Assembly: GCF_000426685.1 (NCBI RefSeq)
Contig: NZ_AUFV01000010.1
Coordinates: forward strand, 124,001-188,000
DNA from: Solimonas flava DSM 18980
GTDB lineage: Bacteria; Pseudomonadota; Gammaproteobacteria; Nevskiales; Nevskiaceae
Length of the DNA stretch: 64,000 nt
Reading direction: 5' to 3'
Of this stretch, positions 7,941 to 16,651 are shown piece by piece (within the stretch, counting starts at the first letter, position 1; each line of letters begins with the position of its first letter). The position numbers and the translations under genes were made by a program. Below the pieces are notes generated by a model. That model searched no databases. It was not told where the DNA came from and saw only the letters and a program-made list of their open reading frames with translations.

Positions 7941-9185
7941 CTATGAAGCGGACGCGGCGGCGTCGACCACCGACTGCAGCACGCGGCCGACGCGCGAGCG
8001 CTGCGGATGGTCGCCGACCGGGATGCTCGCGATCTTCTGCTCGCTCGCGTAGTCGATGACGGCGATCGCGTCGTCGCCGGACATCGACACGAAGCAGCGC
8101 GTGCCGTCGCCGCTGTTGGTCGCCCAGTACGGCTTCGAGCCGTTGGCGACGATCTTGTACGCGAAGGTCTCGCGCGAGACGACGGCGACGTAGTCGTCCA
8201 TCGTGCCGGCCACGCAGAGCTTGGTGCCTTGCGGATTCATCGCCAGGCCGTGATGCGCGCTGTCGAGCAGATACTGCGAGCGCGGCACGTCGGGAATCGC
8301 GTTCGGCAGTTGCGCGACGCGCAGGATGCGGTCCTGCGCGAGGTCGTATTCGACGAAGCCGTGGAAGAACGAGAGCTGGAAGTAGAACAGGTTCTCGTCC
8401 GGCGCGATCGCCATCGGCCGCACCGCCGAGCTCATGTCCGGATAGCCGGCTTCGGCGAGTTTTTCGCCGATGTCAACCTTGTGCGTCACTTCCAGCGTGC
8501 CGGCATCGACGACCTCGAACACGCGCTCGCCCTTGGTGGTGTCGAAGACCGGCGCGTCGGTCGGCGTGAACACGGTGCCGATGCTGGCGTGGAAGATCCG
8601 TGAGCCGTCCTTCGAGTAGTTGTTCTCGTGCGGCTGGTCGCCGGACGCAAAGCTGCCGACGATCGTACCGGTCGCGGTATCGATCACGTGGACTTGCTTC
8701 GACGTCGAGGCCGAGACGGCGAGGCGCTTGCCGTCCGGCGAGATCGCCATGTGGTCCGAGCGGTAGCCTTCGACCGGCGTGCGCCAGACGATCTGCCGCG
8801 TTGTCAGGTCGAAGGCGACGACGTCGGCGAAGCTCGGCCGCGACACATACAGGTAGCGACCGTCCGGCGAGGTGAAACTGTCGTCGACGAACTGGTCGTG
8901 GCCTTCGCCGATCAGCTGGCGCACGCCGAGGAACAGGGCGAGCCGCAGCGGATTGCGGGTGATTTCCGCCATGCGCTCGTCCTTGTCCGGGATGATGTCG
9001 AGACGCAGCAGGCGTTCGTAGCTGCGGGTATCGATGAAGTCGGCGGTGCCGTCCCAGTTGTTGCTGACGACGAGGACCTCGCGCGTCTTGCCTGCGGCGC
9101 CGCCGCCGCTGTCCGAGCCGCCGCAGGCGGCGAGCGCCAGCGCGGCGACGCCGGCTGCGCAAAGATGCTTGAGTGTGACCACCAT
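7941..9185 (-). CDS. Beta-propeller (YVTN-type) lipoprotein
   Basis: 414 residues with a lipoprotein signal (lipobox ALAAC, Cys about residue 21) followed by a Gly/Ser linker and a seven-bladed-type propeller. Blades are recognisable by TSPDGRYLYVSRPS, ISPDGKRLAVS, YSKDGSRIF and MNPQGTKLCVAG. The family binds proteins or small ligands in the envelope; some members neighbour quinoprotein dehydrogenases. No catalytic residues can be assigned. It is convergent with the sorbosone-dehydrogenase-like gene. Confidence 0.78.
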   Translation of the reverse strand: MVVTLKHLCAAGVAALALAACGGSDSGGGAAGKTREVLVVSNNWDGTADFIDTRSYERLLRLDIIPDKDERMAEITRNPLRLALFLGVRQLIGEGHDQFVDDSFTSPDGRYLYVSRPSFADVVAFDLTTRQIVWRTPVEGYRSDHMAISPDGKRLAVSASTSKQVHVIDTATGTIVGSFASGDQPHENNYSKDGSRIFHASIGTVFTPTDAPVFDTTKGERVFEVVDAGTLEVTHKVDIGEKLAEAGYPDMSSAVRPMAIAPDENLFYFQLSFFHGFVEYDLAQDRILRVAQLPNAIPDVPRSQYLLDSAHHGLAMNPQGTKLCVAGTMDDYVAVVSRETFAYKIVANGSKPYWATNSGDGTRCFVSMSGDDAIAVIDYASEQKIASIPVGDHPQRSRVGRVLQSVVDAAASAS

Positions 9186-9365
9186 GGGCGCTATCCCCCG
9201 TATCGGTTTTGTAATGCCGACATCGTAGGCATGCGGCCGCCTCGCGCCGCTAGTAAATCGTGCCCGGCGCGGCAGGCTGTCGGGGCGCTGACAGCGGAGC
9301 GCAAGCTCCGGATGTCGGTGTCGGGTGCGGCGGCGCAGGCTGGCGCGTCCCTACCGGAGTCCGCC

Positions 9366-9833
9366 ATGTCCTTTCGCATCACCGGCCTGCCCGCCGATCC
9401 CTTCCGTCCGCTCTATGACCTGTCCGACGCGGCGCTGCGCGCGCGTGGCGTGCGGCGCTGCGTCGCCGACCGCAAGCCCGGCTTTCCCGATCGCATCGAG
9501 CTGCGCGACGCCGAGCCGGGCGAGACGCTGCTGCTGCTCAACTACATGCACCAGCCCGCCGACAATCCGTATCGCGCCAGCCATGCGATCTTCGTGCGCG
9601 AAGGCGCCGAGCGCACCTGGGATCGCATCGACGAAGTGCCGGCGCTGCTGCGCTCGAGGCTGCTGTCGGTGCGCGCTTTCGATGCCGACGATCTGATGAT
9701 CGACGCCGACGTCGTCGACGGCGTCGCGCCGGAGACGCTGATCGAGCGCAGCTTCGCCGATCGGCGCGCAGCCTATCTGCACCTGCACTACGCCAGACGC
9801 GGCTGCTACGCGGCGCGCGTCGAGCGCGCCTGA
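9366..9833 (+). CDS. DUF1203 family protein
   Basis: 155 residues, cytoplasmic. It matches the DUF1203 pattern: start MSFRITGLPADPF, then RCVADRKPGFPDRIELRDAEPGETLLLLNY, where an aromatic-rich pocket is conserved, and a C-terminal YLHLHYARRGCYAARVE. No biochemical role is established for the family. It ends five bases before a LysR remnant on the other strand. Confidence 0.85.
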   Translation: MSFRITGLPADPFRPLYDLSDAALRARGVRRCVADRKPGFPDRIELRDAEPGETLLLLNYMHQPADNPYRASHAIFVREGAERTWDRIDEVPALLRSRLLSVRAFDADDLMIDADVVDGVAPETLIERSFADRRAAYLHLHYARRGCYAARVERA

Positions 9834-9838
9834 AGGCG

Positions 9839-10221
9839 TCAGCGCGTCCGGCGTCCGCTCCAGCGGTCCATGCGCCGCTGGATCACGGCGCAGCGCTCGG
9901 CGAGCGGCACGAGCCGTTCGCGTACGCGCTGCGGCGTGTGGCCGCGGCCGGGCAGCAGCGCCTGCACCGGCGCCGCGCCGCCATGATGGCCGGGCAGCAG
10001 CGGCACGAGACGGCCGGCTTCGAGATCGTCGATCACGTCGGTGAGCGCCTTCACCGCCACGCCGCGGCCCTGCAGCGTCCATTCGCGCACCAGCGCACCG
10101 TTGCCGCACAGGCCGCCGTGCGCGCGCACTCGTTCGCCGTCGCCGGCCGTGCGACGACCGCGCCACAGCCGCCAGTCGCGGAACGGCCGGCCGTCGAGCT
10201 GCAGGAAGATGCCGTCGTGGG
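9839..10221 (-). pseudogene. LysR-type regulator, 3' remnant
   Basis: About 127 codons that encode only the C-terminal half of a LysR effector-binding domain. Recognisable segments are LDGRPFRDWRLWRGR, GNGALVREWTLQGRGVAVKA and DDLEAGRLVPLLPG, which are the typical end of the AaeR/DmlR-type subgroup. The HTH domain and first effector subdomain (about 170 residues) are absent. Coding homology stops at about 10,221, exactly where an alcohol-dehydrogenase fragment begins on the other strand. No frameshift is visible in what remains. It has no start of its own and is most likely not expressed. Confidence 0.8.
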
Positions 10222-10428
10222 ATGTTCGCGCGCTCCAGCTTCGGCACGCCGGAGATGATCGAGCAGGGCCGCCCGCTCGACGAGCTCGCCCAGCTGTTCG
10301 ACGCCGGCGCGATTCGCGCGACGCTCGCCGAGCACTACGGCCGCATCGACGCCGCCAATCTGCGCCGCGCGCATGCGCTGGTCGAGCGCGGCACCGCCCG
10401 CGGCAAGATCGTGCTCGAAGGCTTCTGA
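10222..10428 (+). pseudogene. Zinc-type alcohol dehydrogenase (quinone oxidoreductase-like), 3' remnant
   Basis: 68 codons matching only the C-terminal tail of zinc-binding alcohol dehydrogenase / NADPH:quinone oxidoreductase-like MDR proteins. It shows MFARSSFGTPEMIEQ near the start, then DAGAIRATLAEHYGRIDAANLRRAHALVE and the terminal GKIVLEGF. About 270 residues containing the GroES and Rossmann domains are missing. It abuts a LysR 3' remnant head to head. In many genomes these two families are divergent neighbours, so one deletion across the shared promoter explains both fragments. Confidence 0.82.
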
Positions 10429-10488
10429 AGCGTCTCGGCGCGAAGGCGGGTGCGCGGCGAACGAGCGCCGCGCACCGTCCGCACGGGC

Positions 10489-11760
10489 TCAGTGCGTCAG
10501 CGGCACGTTGGGTGCGGACGGCGTGGTCGGCGCGGTGGTCGACGATACCGGGCAGCCGGGAATGTCGCCGGGCTGCGGTTCGCGCGCGACGATCGCGTCC
10601 TGGTAGGTGTCGCCGAAGGTCTTCCACAGCTGGTCGGCCTCGCCGCAGCGCGCGGCGAAGTCGAACAGCGCCTTCATGTGCTCCGCCTTGAAGTCGAGAG
10701 CGCCGCCGAAGCGGAAGGCGTTCGGGATCGCGGTCAGCTTGAAGTCCATGCCGTAGTGCCGCGCCGTCGCGAAGGCCAGGCCCAGCGCCGCGCGCGTGCC
10801 GTGCGTGAGGCTGACGTCGAAGCCGCGCACCAGGATCTTGCGCGCGCCGATGCGCGTGGTGCCCGGCTCGCGGCTGAGCTGACTGTTGACCAGTGCGTAG
10901 ACGCGCACGTCGCCGATGCGGGGGACGCCTTCGGCGACCAGCGAGGCGATCTCCGGACCGATGAACAGCGGCACTGAAGCGCCGCCGTCGACGTGCATCT
11001 CGTCGTAGGTTTCGCCGTTCTCGCTGACGCGGATCATCACCGGCGGAAACACCACCGGAATGCTGGCCGAGGCCACCAGCACGTTGCGGAACAGCAGCCG
11101 TGCATCCGAGCCGCCGCGCGCGGCGATCGCGCCCATGTCCCAGATCACCGCTTCGCCCTTGTCGAGGTCGGTGGTCTCGATCAGCAGCATGCGGCCGCGC
11201 ATGTACTCGCGCGCGACGGCGAGCAGCAGCTGGTCGGTGACGAAGCGGTCGACGAGATCGACCAGCGGCTGGCCGCGATACATCGCCGGCTGGCCGAGCA
11301 TCAGGCCGGTGAGGTCGCGTTGCAGCAGATTGCTGCTGCTGTCGCCGGACAGCGCCTCGGTCAGCTGCGCGTCCCAGGCCGGGCCGAGGTAGGCGAGCGG
11401 CGCGATCAGCGCGCCGACGCTGACGCCGGTGACGAGCTGGAATTCCGGGCGCCGGCCGCTGCGGCTCCAGCCGACCAGCGCGCCGGCGCCGAACGCGCCG
11501 CCGGCGCCGCCGCCGGACAGCGCGAGGATGTTGATCGGGCCGTCGCCGGCGGCCGCTTTCATGCGTTGCAGGTTCTGCGCCGAGTGCTGGCGGAAGCTTT
11601 CCGGGCTGTCGTAGGCCAGGCGCACCGGCGCGTCGAAGCCGAGCGGGGTCGCGGTGCTCAGCTTGCCGGGCGGTGCCGGCAGGCGCTCGATCGAGATGCA
11701 GCCGGCGAGCAGCGCGAGGCTCGCAGTCGTCAACAGGGTGGGGAGGCGGCGTCGGTCCAT
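10489..11760 (-). CDS. Patatin-like phospholipase lipoprotein
   Basis: 423 residues. A lipoprotein signal ends with lipobox LLAGC (Cys21). The patatin core has a glycine-rich oxyanion loop (LSGGGAGGAFGAG, residues 81-93), a nucleophile elbow GVSVG with Ser114, and the catalytic-dyad aspartate in HVDGGASVPLF. Patatins are acyl hydrolases acting on membrane lipids. The lipobox suggests location in the envelope. The start at 11,760 places the signal peptide at the N terminus. The gene is divergent from a DUF3228 gene about 145 bases away. Confidence 0.9.
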   Translation of the reverse strand: MDRRRLPTLLTTASLALLAGCISIERLPAPPGKLSTATPLGFDAPVRLAYDSPESFRQHSAQNLQRMKAAAGDGPINILALSGGGAGGAFGAGALVGWSRSGRRPEFQLVTGVSVGALIAPLAYLGPAWDAQLTEALSGDSSSNLLQRDLTGLMLGQPAMYRGQPLVDLVDRFVTDQLLLAVAREYMRGRMLLIETTDLDKGEAVIWDMGAIAARGGSDARLLFRNVLVASASIPVVFPPVMIRVSENGETYDEMHVDGGASVPLFIGPEIASLVAEGVPRIGDVRVYALVNSQLSREPGTTRIGARKILVRGFDVSLTHGTRAALGLAFATARHYGMDFKLTAIPNAFRFGGALDFKAEHMKALFDFAARCGEADQLWKTFGDTYQDAIVAREPQPGDIPGCPVSSTTAPTTPSAPNVPLTH

Positions 11761-11905
11761 GGCAGGCCGGAAGCGGGAAAGGCTCGCGCACACTACCGAG
11801 TTTCGACGGCGCGAAAAAGGATGCGCGTCGCGCGCGGTTCGCCGGCGGGCGTGGTTCGCCGGCGGTGATACGCTCGCGCCCCTCGTCTTGCCATCCGCCA
11901 TTGCC

Positions 11906-12463
11906 GTGAAGATTCTGCTGACGCCGTTCGCGCAGGCACGCCTGTTCCCCAAGTCCGGTCGCGCCAACACCCTCCAGGACACGACGCCGGAAGATTTCGA
12001 GCGCCATCTCAACGCGCATGCGCCGCTCAAGGTGCTCGACGGCTACGCGCCGTTCTGCAAGCTGCACGTGCATCGCAACTGGACCTCGACGCGCTGCCTG
12101 ACGGTGCCGATCACCGATGCCAACCGCCACCTGCTGCGCTCCGCCTACGAGGCGCGCACGAAGCGCGAGCTGCCGGTGCTGGTGCGCTGGTTCGAAGGTG
12201 TCGAGGCGCCGGTCGCGAACTATCTCGTCGTGATCCTCTACAGCCGCGAGCAGATGGCGCGCGAGGGCACGCCGATCGACGCCGACTGGGGCGTGGTCGG
12301 CTGTCTGGCGACGGCCGCGCCCGAGGAGATTCCGATGGCGCCGATCACGATGATGCGCAACGCGCTCGGCGTCGAGGAAGGCGGCTCCGGCGTGCCGCTC
12401 GACCGCGAGGCCTACCGGCGCAGCGTCGAGTTCTGGGAGCGCAACGCCAACTGGCGGCCGTGA
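11906..12463 (+). CDS. DUF3228 family protein
   Basis: 185 residues. The sequence KILLTPFAQARLFPKSGRAN at the N terminus fixes a GTG start at 11,906. The family-diagnostic VLDGYAPFCKLHVH, NWTSTRCLTVPIT and APITMMRNALGVEEGGSGVPLDREAY follow. The family is cytoplasmic, conserved and uncharacterised. No upstream ATG in frame is compatible with the conserved N terminus. Confidence 0.88.
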   Translation: MKILLTPFAQARLFPKSGRANTLQDTTPEDFERHLNAHAPLKVLDGYAPFCKLHVHRNWTSTRCLTVPITDANRHLLRSAYEARTKRELPVLVRWFEGVEAPVANYLVVILYSREQMAREGTPIDADWGVVGCLATAAPEEIPMAPITMMRNALGVEEGGSGVPLDREAYRRSVEFWERNANWRP

Positions 12464-12586
12464 CGCACGGGCCGTGACGCACGGGTGCTAGCGCGGATCG
12501 CCGCGGCGCGACATGACGCGGGTCATGGTGCGCGGCGGCCGTGCTGCCGAGACTCGTGCGCCCGAAGCCACGAGAGCGAAAAGCCG

Positions 12587-12967
12587 ATGAGCGATCCCAC
12601 GCCCTATGACCTGATCGGCGGCGAGAACGGCGTGCGCGCCCTCGCGGTCGCGTTCTATGACGCCATGGACCGCCTGCCGGAAGCGGCGACGATCCGCGCC
12701 ATGCACGGCGAATCGCTCGACGGCATCAAGCAGAAGCTGTTCGAATTCCTGTCCGGCTGGCTCGGCGGTCCGCGGCTCTATTTCCAGAAGTACGGCCACG
12801 TCTGCATCGGCAGCGCGCACGGCCCGTATCCGATCGGCGAGGCCGAGCGCGACCAGTGGCTGCGCTGCATGGACATCGCGCTCGACGAGATCGGCGCCAG
12901 CGACGAGGTGCGCAACATTCTGCACGCGCCGATGTTCCGCATGGCCAACGCCATGCGCGATCGCTGA
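12587..12967 (+). CDS. Group II truncated hemoglobin
   Basis: 126 residues, the usual length of a 2-over-2 globin. The N-terminal YDLIGGENGVRALAVAFYDAM and the GPRLYF motif are present. The proximal haem ligand is likely His78 (SAHGPYPIG), and Trp91 in ERDQWLRCM is the tryptophan typical of group II. Proteins of this group bind O2, NO or peroxide and are linked to nitrosative or oxidative stress. The start is the ATG that opens the conserved domain; sequence before it in frame is not globin-like. Confidence 0.9.
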   Translation: MSDPTPYDLIGGENGVRALAVAFYDAMDRLPEAATIRAMHGESLDGIKQKLFEFLSGWLGGPRLYFQKYGHVCIGSAHGPYPIGEAERDQWLRCMDIALDEIGASDEVRNILHAPMFRMANAMRDR

Positions 12968-13016
12968 GGGCGAAGCCGTCGCACGCCCTCACGTCGCGGC
13001 GCCGTCGCGCGGCGTT

Positions 13017-14294
13017 TCACGGCGGCGCGGCGGTCGGCGCCGGCGCCGGGCCGGCGTCGAGGCGCTCCGCGAGCGCGCGCAGGTGCCGCGCGAACGGCAT
13101 CACCGTCTTGACGCTGCCGAGCGTGACGAGCACGCCGTAGCGGCCTGAGCTGCGGTCCAGCCACGGATAGGTGCCGAGCGCGCCGGCGCTGCTGACGCGC
13201 GTGCAGCGGCGCCCGTCCTGCTGTTCGCACCACAGGCCGAGCCCGTACGACCAGGTCGGATCGATGCCCGGCGGCCGGAAGTTCTGCACCAGCGCGCTGC
13301 TGTAATCGGTTTCGATGGTGTCGATCGAGGCTTGCGACAGCAGCATGCCCGGCCGCTGCAGCGCGACGAGGAAGCGCGCGTAATCCTGCGCCGAGGTGTG
13401 CAGGCCGGCGGCGACGTTGGCGCTCGGCAGGTCCGCGCCCTCGCGATACCAGATCGGGTGCGCGTAGAAGCTCGACGCCATGCCGGCCGGTGTGGCGACC
13501 TCGTCGACGAACAGCGTCGTCCAGCGCCGGCCGCTGACGCGTTCGGCGAGGTGGCCGCCGATCTGCATGGCGATGCCGCCGTAGGTGAAGGCGGTGCCCG
13601 GCGCATCGTGCATCGGCAGCGCGACCAGACGCGCGAACAACTCATCGGCCGGCATCTCCGGCGAGTAGTTCAGCGCGTGGCCGAGATCGGCGCCGGCGGT
13701 ATGGCTGAACAGCTGGCGTGGCGTCGTGCGGGCCCAGGGGCCGCCGAGTTCCGGCAGATAGGCCGACAGCGGCCGGTCGAGGTCGAGCCGGCGCTGCTCG
13801 ACGAGCCGCATCAGCACGACGGCGGACACCCATTTGCTCGACGAGGCGACCGGCACGACGCTGTCGAAGCCGATCGCGCCGACCTGCACGCGCGCCTGCT
13901 CGGCGCCGTCGCGGCCGACGATCAGCGCCGCGCCGTCCAGTTCCAGCGCCGTCGTCATCTGCTGCAGCGCCGCGCGCAGATCCTCGACCGACGCGCGCGC
14001 CGGCAGCGCCGGGTCCGGCAGGCCGCGCGCGTGCATCCGGATGCGCAGGTTGCCGAGCAGCGCGCTGGCCGAGAAGCGCAGCAGCTCGGCGTCGTCGAGG
14101 CTGCCGTCGCCGTCGCGGTCGAACTGTGCGAAGTGCCGGCGCAGCAGCGGTCCGGCCTCCTCGGGTTCGAGCCGGCCGTTGCGGTTGAAGTCGAGTTCGG
14201 CGGCGAGCGTCCGCGTCATCCGCCACTGCCAGAACAGCAGGCCGCCGGTGGCGACGAGCGTCAGGGCGAGGCCTGCGAGCAGGATCTTCTTCAT
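13017..14294 (-). CDS. Serine hydrolase (beta-lactamase/EstB type) with EF-hand pair
   Basis: 425 residues. An N-terminal membrane anchor (about 4-22) precedes two EF-hand loops (DFNRNGRLEPEE and DRDGDGSLDDAE). A class C beta-lactamase/penicillin-binding-like domain follows, with catalytic Ser151 and Lys154 in SSSK. An LNYSPE segment sits about where the family YxN would be, and the expected HTG occurs as SHTAG. It is probably a periplasmic esterase or peptidase tethered to the inner membrane. The fusion of a calcium-binding pair to this fold is uncommon. It is divergent from the PQQ dehydrogenase cluster across a region with two identical palindromes. GGAGGCGAGACG precedes the ATG. Confidence 0.82.
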   Translation of the reverse strand: MKKILLAGLALTLVATGGLLFWQWRMTRTLAAELDFNRNGRLEPEEAGPLLRRHFAQFDRDGDGSLDDAELLRFSASALLGNLRIRMHARGLPDPALPARASVEDLRAALQQMTTALELDGAALIVGRDGAEQARVQVGAIGFDSVVPVASSSKWVSAVVLMRLVEQRRLDLDRPLSAYLPELGGPWARTTPRQLFSHTAGADLGHALNYSPEMPADELFARLVALPMHDAPGTAFTYGGIAMQIGGHLAERVSGRRWTTLFVDEVATPAGMASSFYAHPIWYREGADLPSANVAAGLHTSAQDYARFLVALQRPGMLLSQASIDTIETDYSSALVQNFRPPGIDPTWSYGLGLWCEQQDGRRCTRVSSAGALGTYPWLDRSSGRYGVLVTLGSVKTVMPFARHLRALAERLDAGPAPAPTAAPP

Positions 14295-14466
14295 CGTCTC
14301 GCCTCCGTTCGCGCTGCGCGGCGCGCCCGCGCCGGTCGGCACTGCGGCGCGTGCGATACGCACGATGCCGGTGGCGTGTCGGTACGGCGCGCGCTGTGCC
14401 CGCGTCCTGTCCGGTGTTTCATGCCTGTTCTCCTCCCGCGTCAGGGTCGATGGTTCTGATTTCTTA

Positions 14467-14476
14467 TTGTGCACAA
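14467..14476. promoter_or_regulatory. Palindrome TTGTGCACAA, copy 1 (candidate operator)
   Basis: A perfect 10-bp palindrome, 172 bases upstream of the serine hydrolase start. An identical copy lies 156 bases away on the other side of the divergent intergenic region. The half-site pattern TNGT-ACNA is that bound by FadR-type GntR regulators. No regulator gene is adjacent. Confidence 0.45.
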
Positions 14477-14622
14477 TGTATGCGCATTGGCCGCTTGTGC
14501 GCCACTCTGGGTTCCGGCCTTCGCGCTTGCGCAACTATCGAGATATTGCGGCTTTGTCGCATGTCCGCCAATCGCATCCGGAAATGGCGGTGGCCATTGA
14601 CAAGCGAAGATTGCCGGAAATA

Positions 14623-14632
14623 TTGTGCACAA
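14623..14632. promoter_or_regulatory. Palindrome TTGTGCACAA, copy 2 (candidate operator)
   Basis: The second copy of the same palindrome, preceded like copy 1 by TA and 88 bases before the PQQ dehydrogenase start. Its position between the promoter region and the leader ORF would fit repression of the four-gene cluster. Confidence 0.45.
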
Positions 14633-14669
14633 AAATTGGCAGGACAACGATCCTGCCCGGAGGAGAGAC

Positions 14670-14714
14670 ATGCTTCGCAAGGTTCGCAGCGCCGTTTCGG
14701 AGCAGCGCCGATGA
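14670..14714 (+). CDS. Possible 14-codon leader ORF before the PQQ dehydrogenase
   Basis: ATG at 14,670 follows a strong Shine-Dalgarno (GGAGGAGAGAC) and opens a 14-residue frame, MLRKVRSAVSEQRR. Its TGA overlaps the ATG of the dehydrogenase (ATGA). The dehydrogenase start itself has no comparable ribosome-binding site, so its translation is probably coupled to this leader. The peptide itself is basic and unremarkable. That the peptide is made is inference. Confidence 0.45.
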   Translation: MLRKVRSAVSEQRR

Positions 14715-16651
14715 TCGACCGGCGCGCCTTCCTGCTCGCCGGGCTCGGCCTCGCCGGCGGCTGCGCCGGCTGGCGGACGCGGCCTGCCATTGCCGCGCGC
14801 CGCGCCGAAGAGTGGCCCTGCTATGCGGCCGACAACGCAGCCAGCAAGTATTCGCCGCTCGACGCGATCCATGCCGGCAACGCCGGCCGCCTGCGCGTCG
14901 TCTGGGAATGGGAGTCGCCCGACGCGGCGATCCTCGACGCGCATCCGCAGCTCGGTCCCGGCGAGTTCCAGGCGACGCCGATCATGATCGGCGGCGTGCT
15001 CTACACCTCGACGGCGATGAGCCAGGTCGCCGCGATCGACGCGGCCAGCGGCCGCACGCTGTGGGTCTACGATCCGGGCACTTGGCGCCGCGGGCCGACC
15101 ACGATCAAGGGCTTCCAGCATCGCGGCGTCGCCTGGTGGAGCGACGGCGAAACCTCGCGCATCTACATCGGCACCGGCGACGCGCGCCTGATCGCGCTCG
15201 ACGCGCGCAGCGGCCGGCCGGTGCCCGGCTTCGGCCGCAACGGCGAGATCGACCTGCGCAGCGTCGGCCTGAGCCGGCCGGTCGAGCGTGATCCGGCCGA
15301 TCTCTACGGCTGCACGTCGGCGCCGCTGGTCTGCCGCGACACGGTGGTGATCGGCGGCTACATCCACGACCGCGCGCTCAAGGACCCGATGCCGCTCGGC
15401 GACGTGCGCGGCTTCGACGTGCGCACCGGCGCGCTGAAGTGGAGCTTCCGCACCATCCCGCTGCCCGGCGAATACGGCGCCGACACCTGGCCGGACGGCG
15501 CGGCGGCGCGCATCGGCAACGGCAACGTCTGGGCGCCGATGAGCGCCGACGACGAACTGGGCATCGTCTACCTGCCGGGCAGCTGCGCGACCGACAATCT
15601 CTACGGCGGCCTGCGTCCCGGCGACAACCTGTTCTCCAGCAGCCTGATCGCGCTCGACGTCGAGACCGGCGCGCGGCGCTGGCATTTCCAGACCGTGCAT
15701 CACGACGTCTGGGACTACGATCTGCCGTGCGCGCCGAACCTCGTCGATCTCGATATCGGCGGCGCGCGCGTCAAAGCGGTCGCGCAGGTCACCAAGCAGG
15801 GGCTGTGCTTCGTCTTCGACCGCGTCAGCGGCAAGCCGCTGTGGCCGATCGAGGAGCGCGCCGTGCCGCAGAGCACGATTCCCGGCGAGCGCAGCGCGCC
15901 GACCCAGCCGTTCCCGACGCGGCCGGCGCCGTTCGAGGTCAACGGTGTGACGCCGGACATGCTGATCGACTTCAGCCCCGAGCTGAACGCCGAGGCGCGG
16001 CAGATCCTCGAAACCTACCGCTATGGCCCGCTCTACACGCCGCTCGACCGCCGGCCGACGATCGTGCGGCCGAGCTGGCTCGGCGCCGCCAACTGGCAGG
16101 GCGCGGCGGTCGATCCGGACAGCGGCGTGCTCTACGTGCCCTCGCAGTCGGCGGCGACCGCGCTGGCGCTCGACGAGCACGGCGCGCCGGCGCTGCCGGA
16201 CGGCGCGCGCGACACCGAGATCGCCGGCGCCTCGGTTGTGGTGCGCGGTCCGCGCGGTCTGCCGCTGTTCAAGCCGCCGTACGGCCGCATCAGCGCGATC
16301 GATCTGCGCCGCGGCGAGCTGCTGTGGACGCGGCCGAACGGTCCGGGCGCGACCGACAGTCCGGCGCTGGCGCCGTACCGGCTCGGCTGGATCGGTTCGC
16401 AGCAGCGCGCCGCGCCGCTGCTGACGCGCAGTCTGCTGTTCGTCGGCGAGGGGCCGCACGACCGGCGCTACGCGCAGAAGGTGCTGCGCGCCTACGACAA
16501 GCGCAGCGGCGAGGTGAAGGCCGAGATTGCGCTGCCCGGCCACACGCTCGGCGCACCGATGAGCTACGCCGTCGGCGGCCGCCAGTTCATTGTCTACGCG
16601 ATGGGCTTCCGGCAGCGGCCGCACAAGCTCGTCGCGCTCGCGGAGGTTTGA
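14711..16651 (+). CDS. PQQ-dependent (glucose/quinate-type) quinoprotein dehydrogenase
   Basis: 646 residues. The N terminus carries a twin-arginine motif (DRRAFLLAG) and a possible lipobox (LAGGC), predicting Tat export of a folded lipoprotein. The rest is an eight-bladed quinoprotein propeller resembling the soluble part of membrane glucose dehydrogenase. HHDVWDYD (about 331-338) and TKQGLCFVFDR correspond to the conserved Asp/Lys region of the active site, and GNVWAPMSADDELGIVYLP is conserved. The five membrane helices of glucose dehydrogenase are missing. PQQ must be supplied from elsewhere. It is the first gene of a run with an EthD-like protein (overlap TGATG), a hydrolase and a TonB receptor. 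The substrate is unknown. Confidence 0.85.
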   Translation: MIDRRAFLLAGLGLAGGCAGWRTRPAIAARRAEEWPCYAADNAASKYSPLDAIHAGNAGRLRVVWEWESPDAAILDAHPQLGPGEFQATPIMIGGVLYTSTAMSQVAAIDAASGRTLWVYDPGTWRRGPTTIKGFQHRGVAWWSDGETSRIYIGTGDARLIALDARSGRPVPGFGRNGEIDLRSVGLSRPVERDPADLYGCTSAPLVCRDTVVIGGYIHDRALKDPMPLGDVRGFDVRTGALKWSFRTIPLPGEYGADTWPDGAAARIGNGNVWAPMSADDELGIVYLPGSCATDNLYGGLRPGDNLFSSSLIALDVETGARRWHFQTVHHDVWDYDLPCAPNLVDLDIGGARVKAVAQVTKQGLCFVFDRVSGKPLWPIEERAVPQSTIPGERSAPTQPFPTRPAPFEVNGVTPDMLIDFSPELNAEARQILETYRYGPLYTPLDRRPTIVRPSWLGAANWQGAAVDPDSGVLYVPSQSAATALALDEHGAPALPDGARDTEIAGASVVVRGPRGLPLFKPPYGRISAIDLRRGELLWTRPNGPGATDSPALAPYRLGWIGSQQRAAPLLTRSLLFVGEGPHDRRYAQKVLRAYDKRSGEVKAEIALPGHTLGAPMSYAVGGRQFIVYAMGFRQRPHKLVALAEV

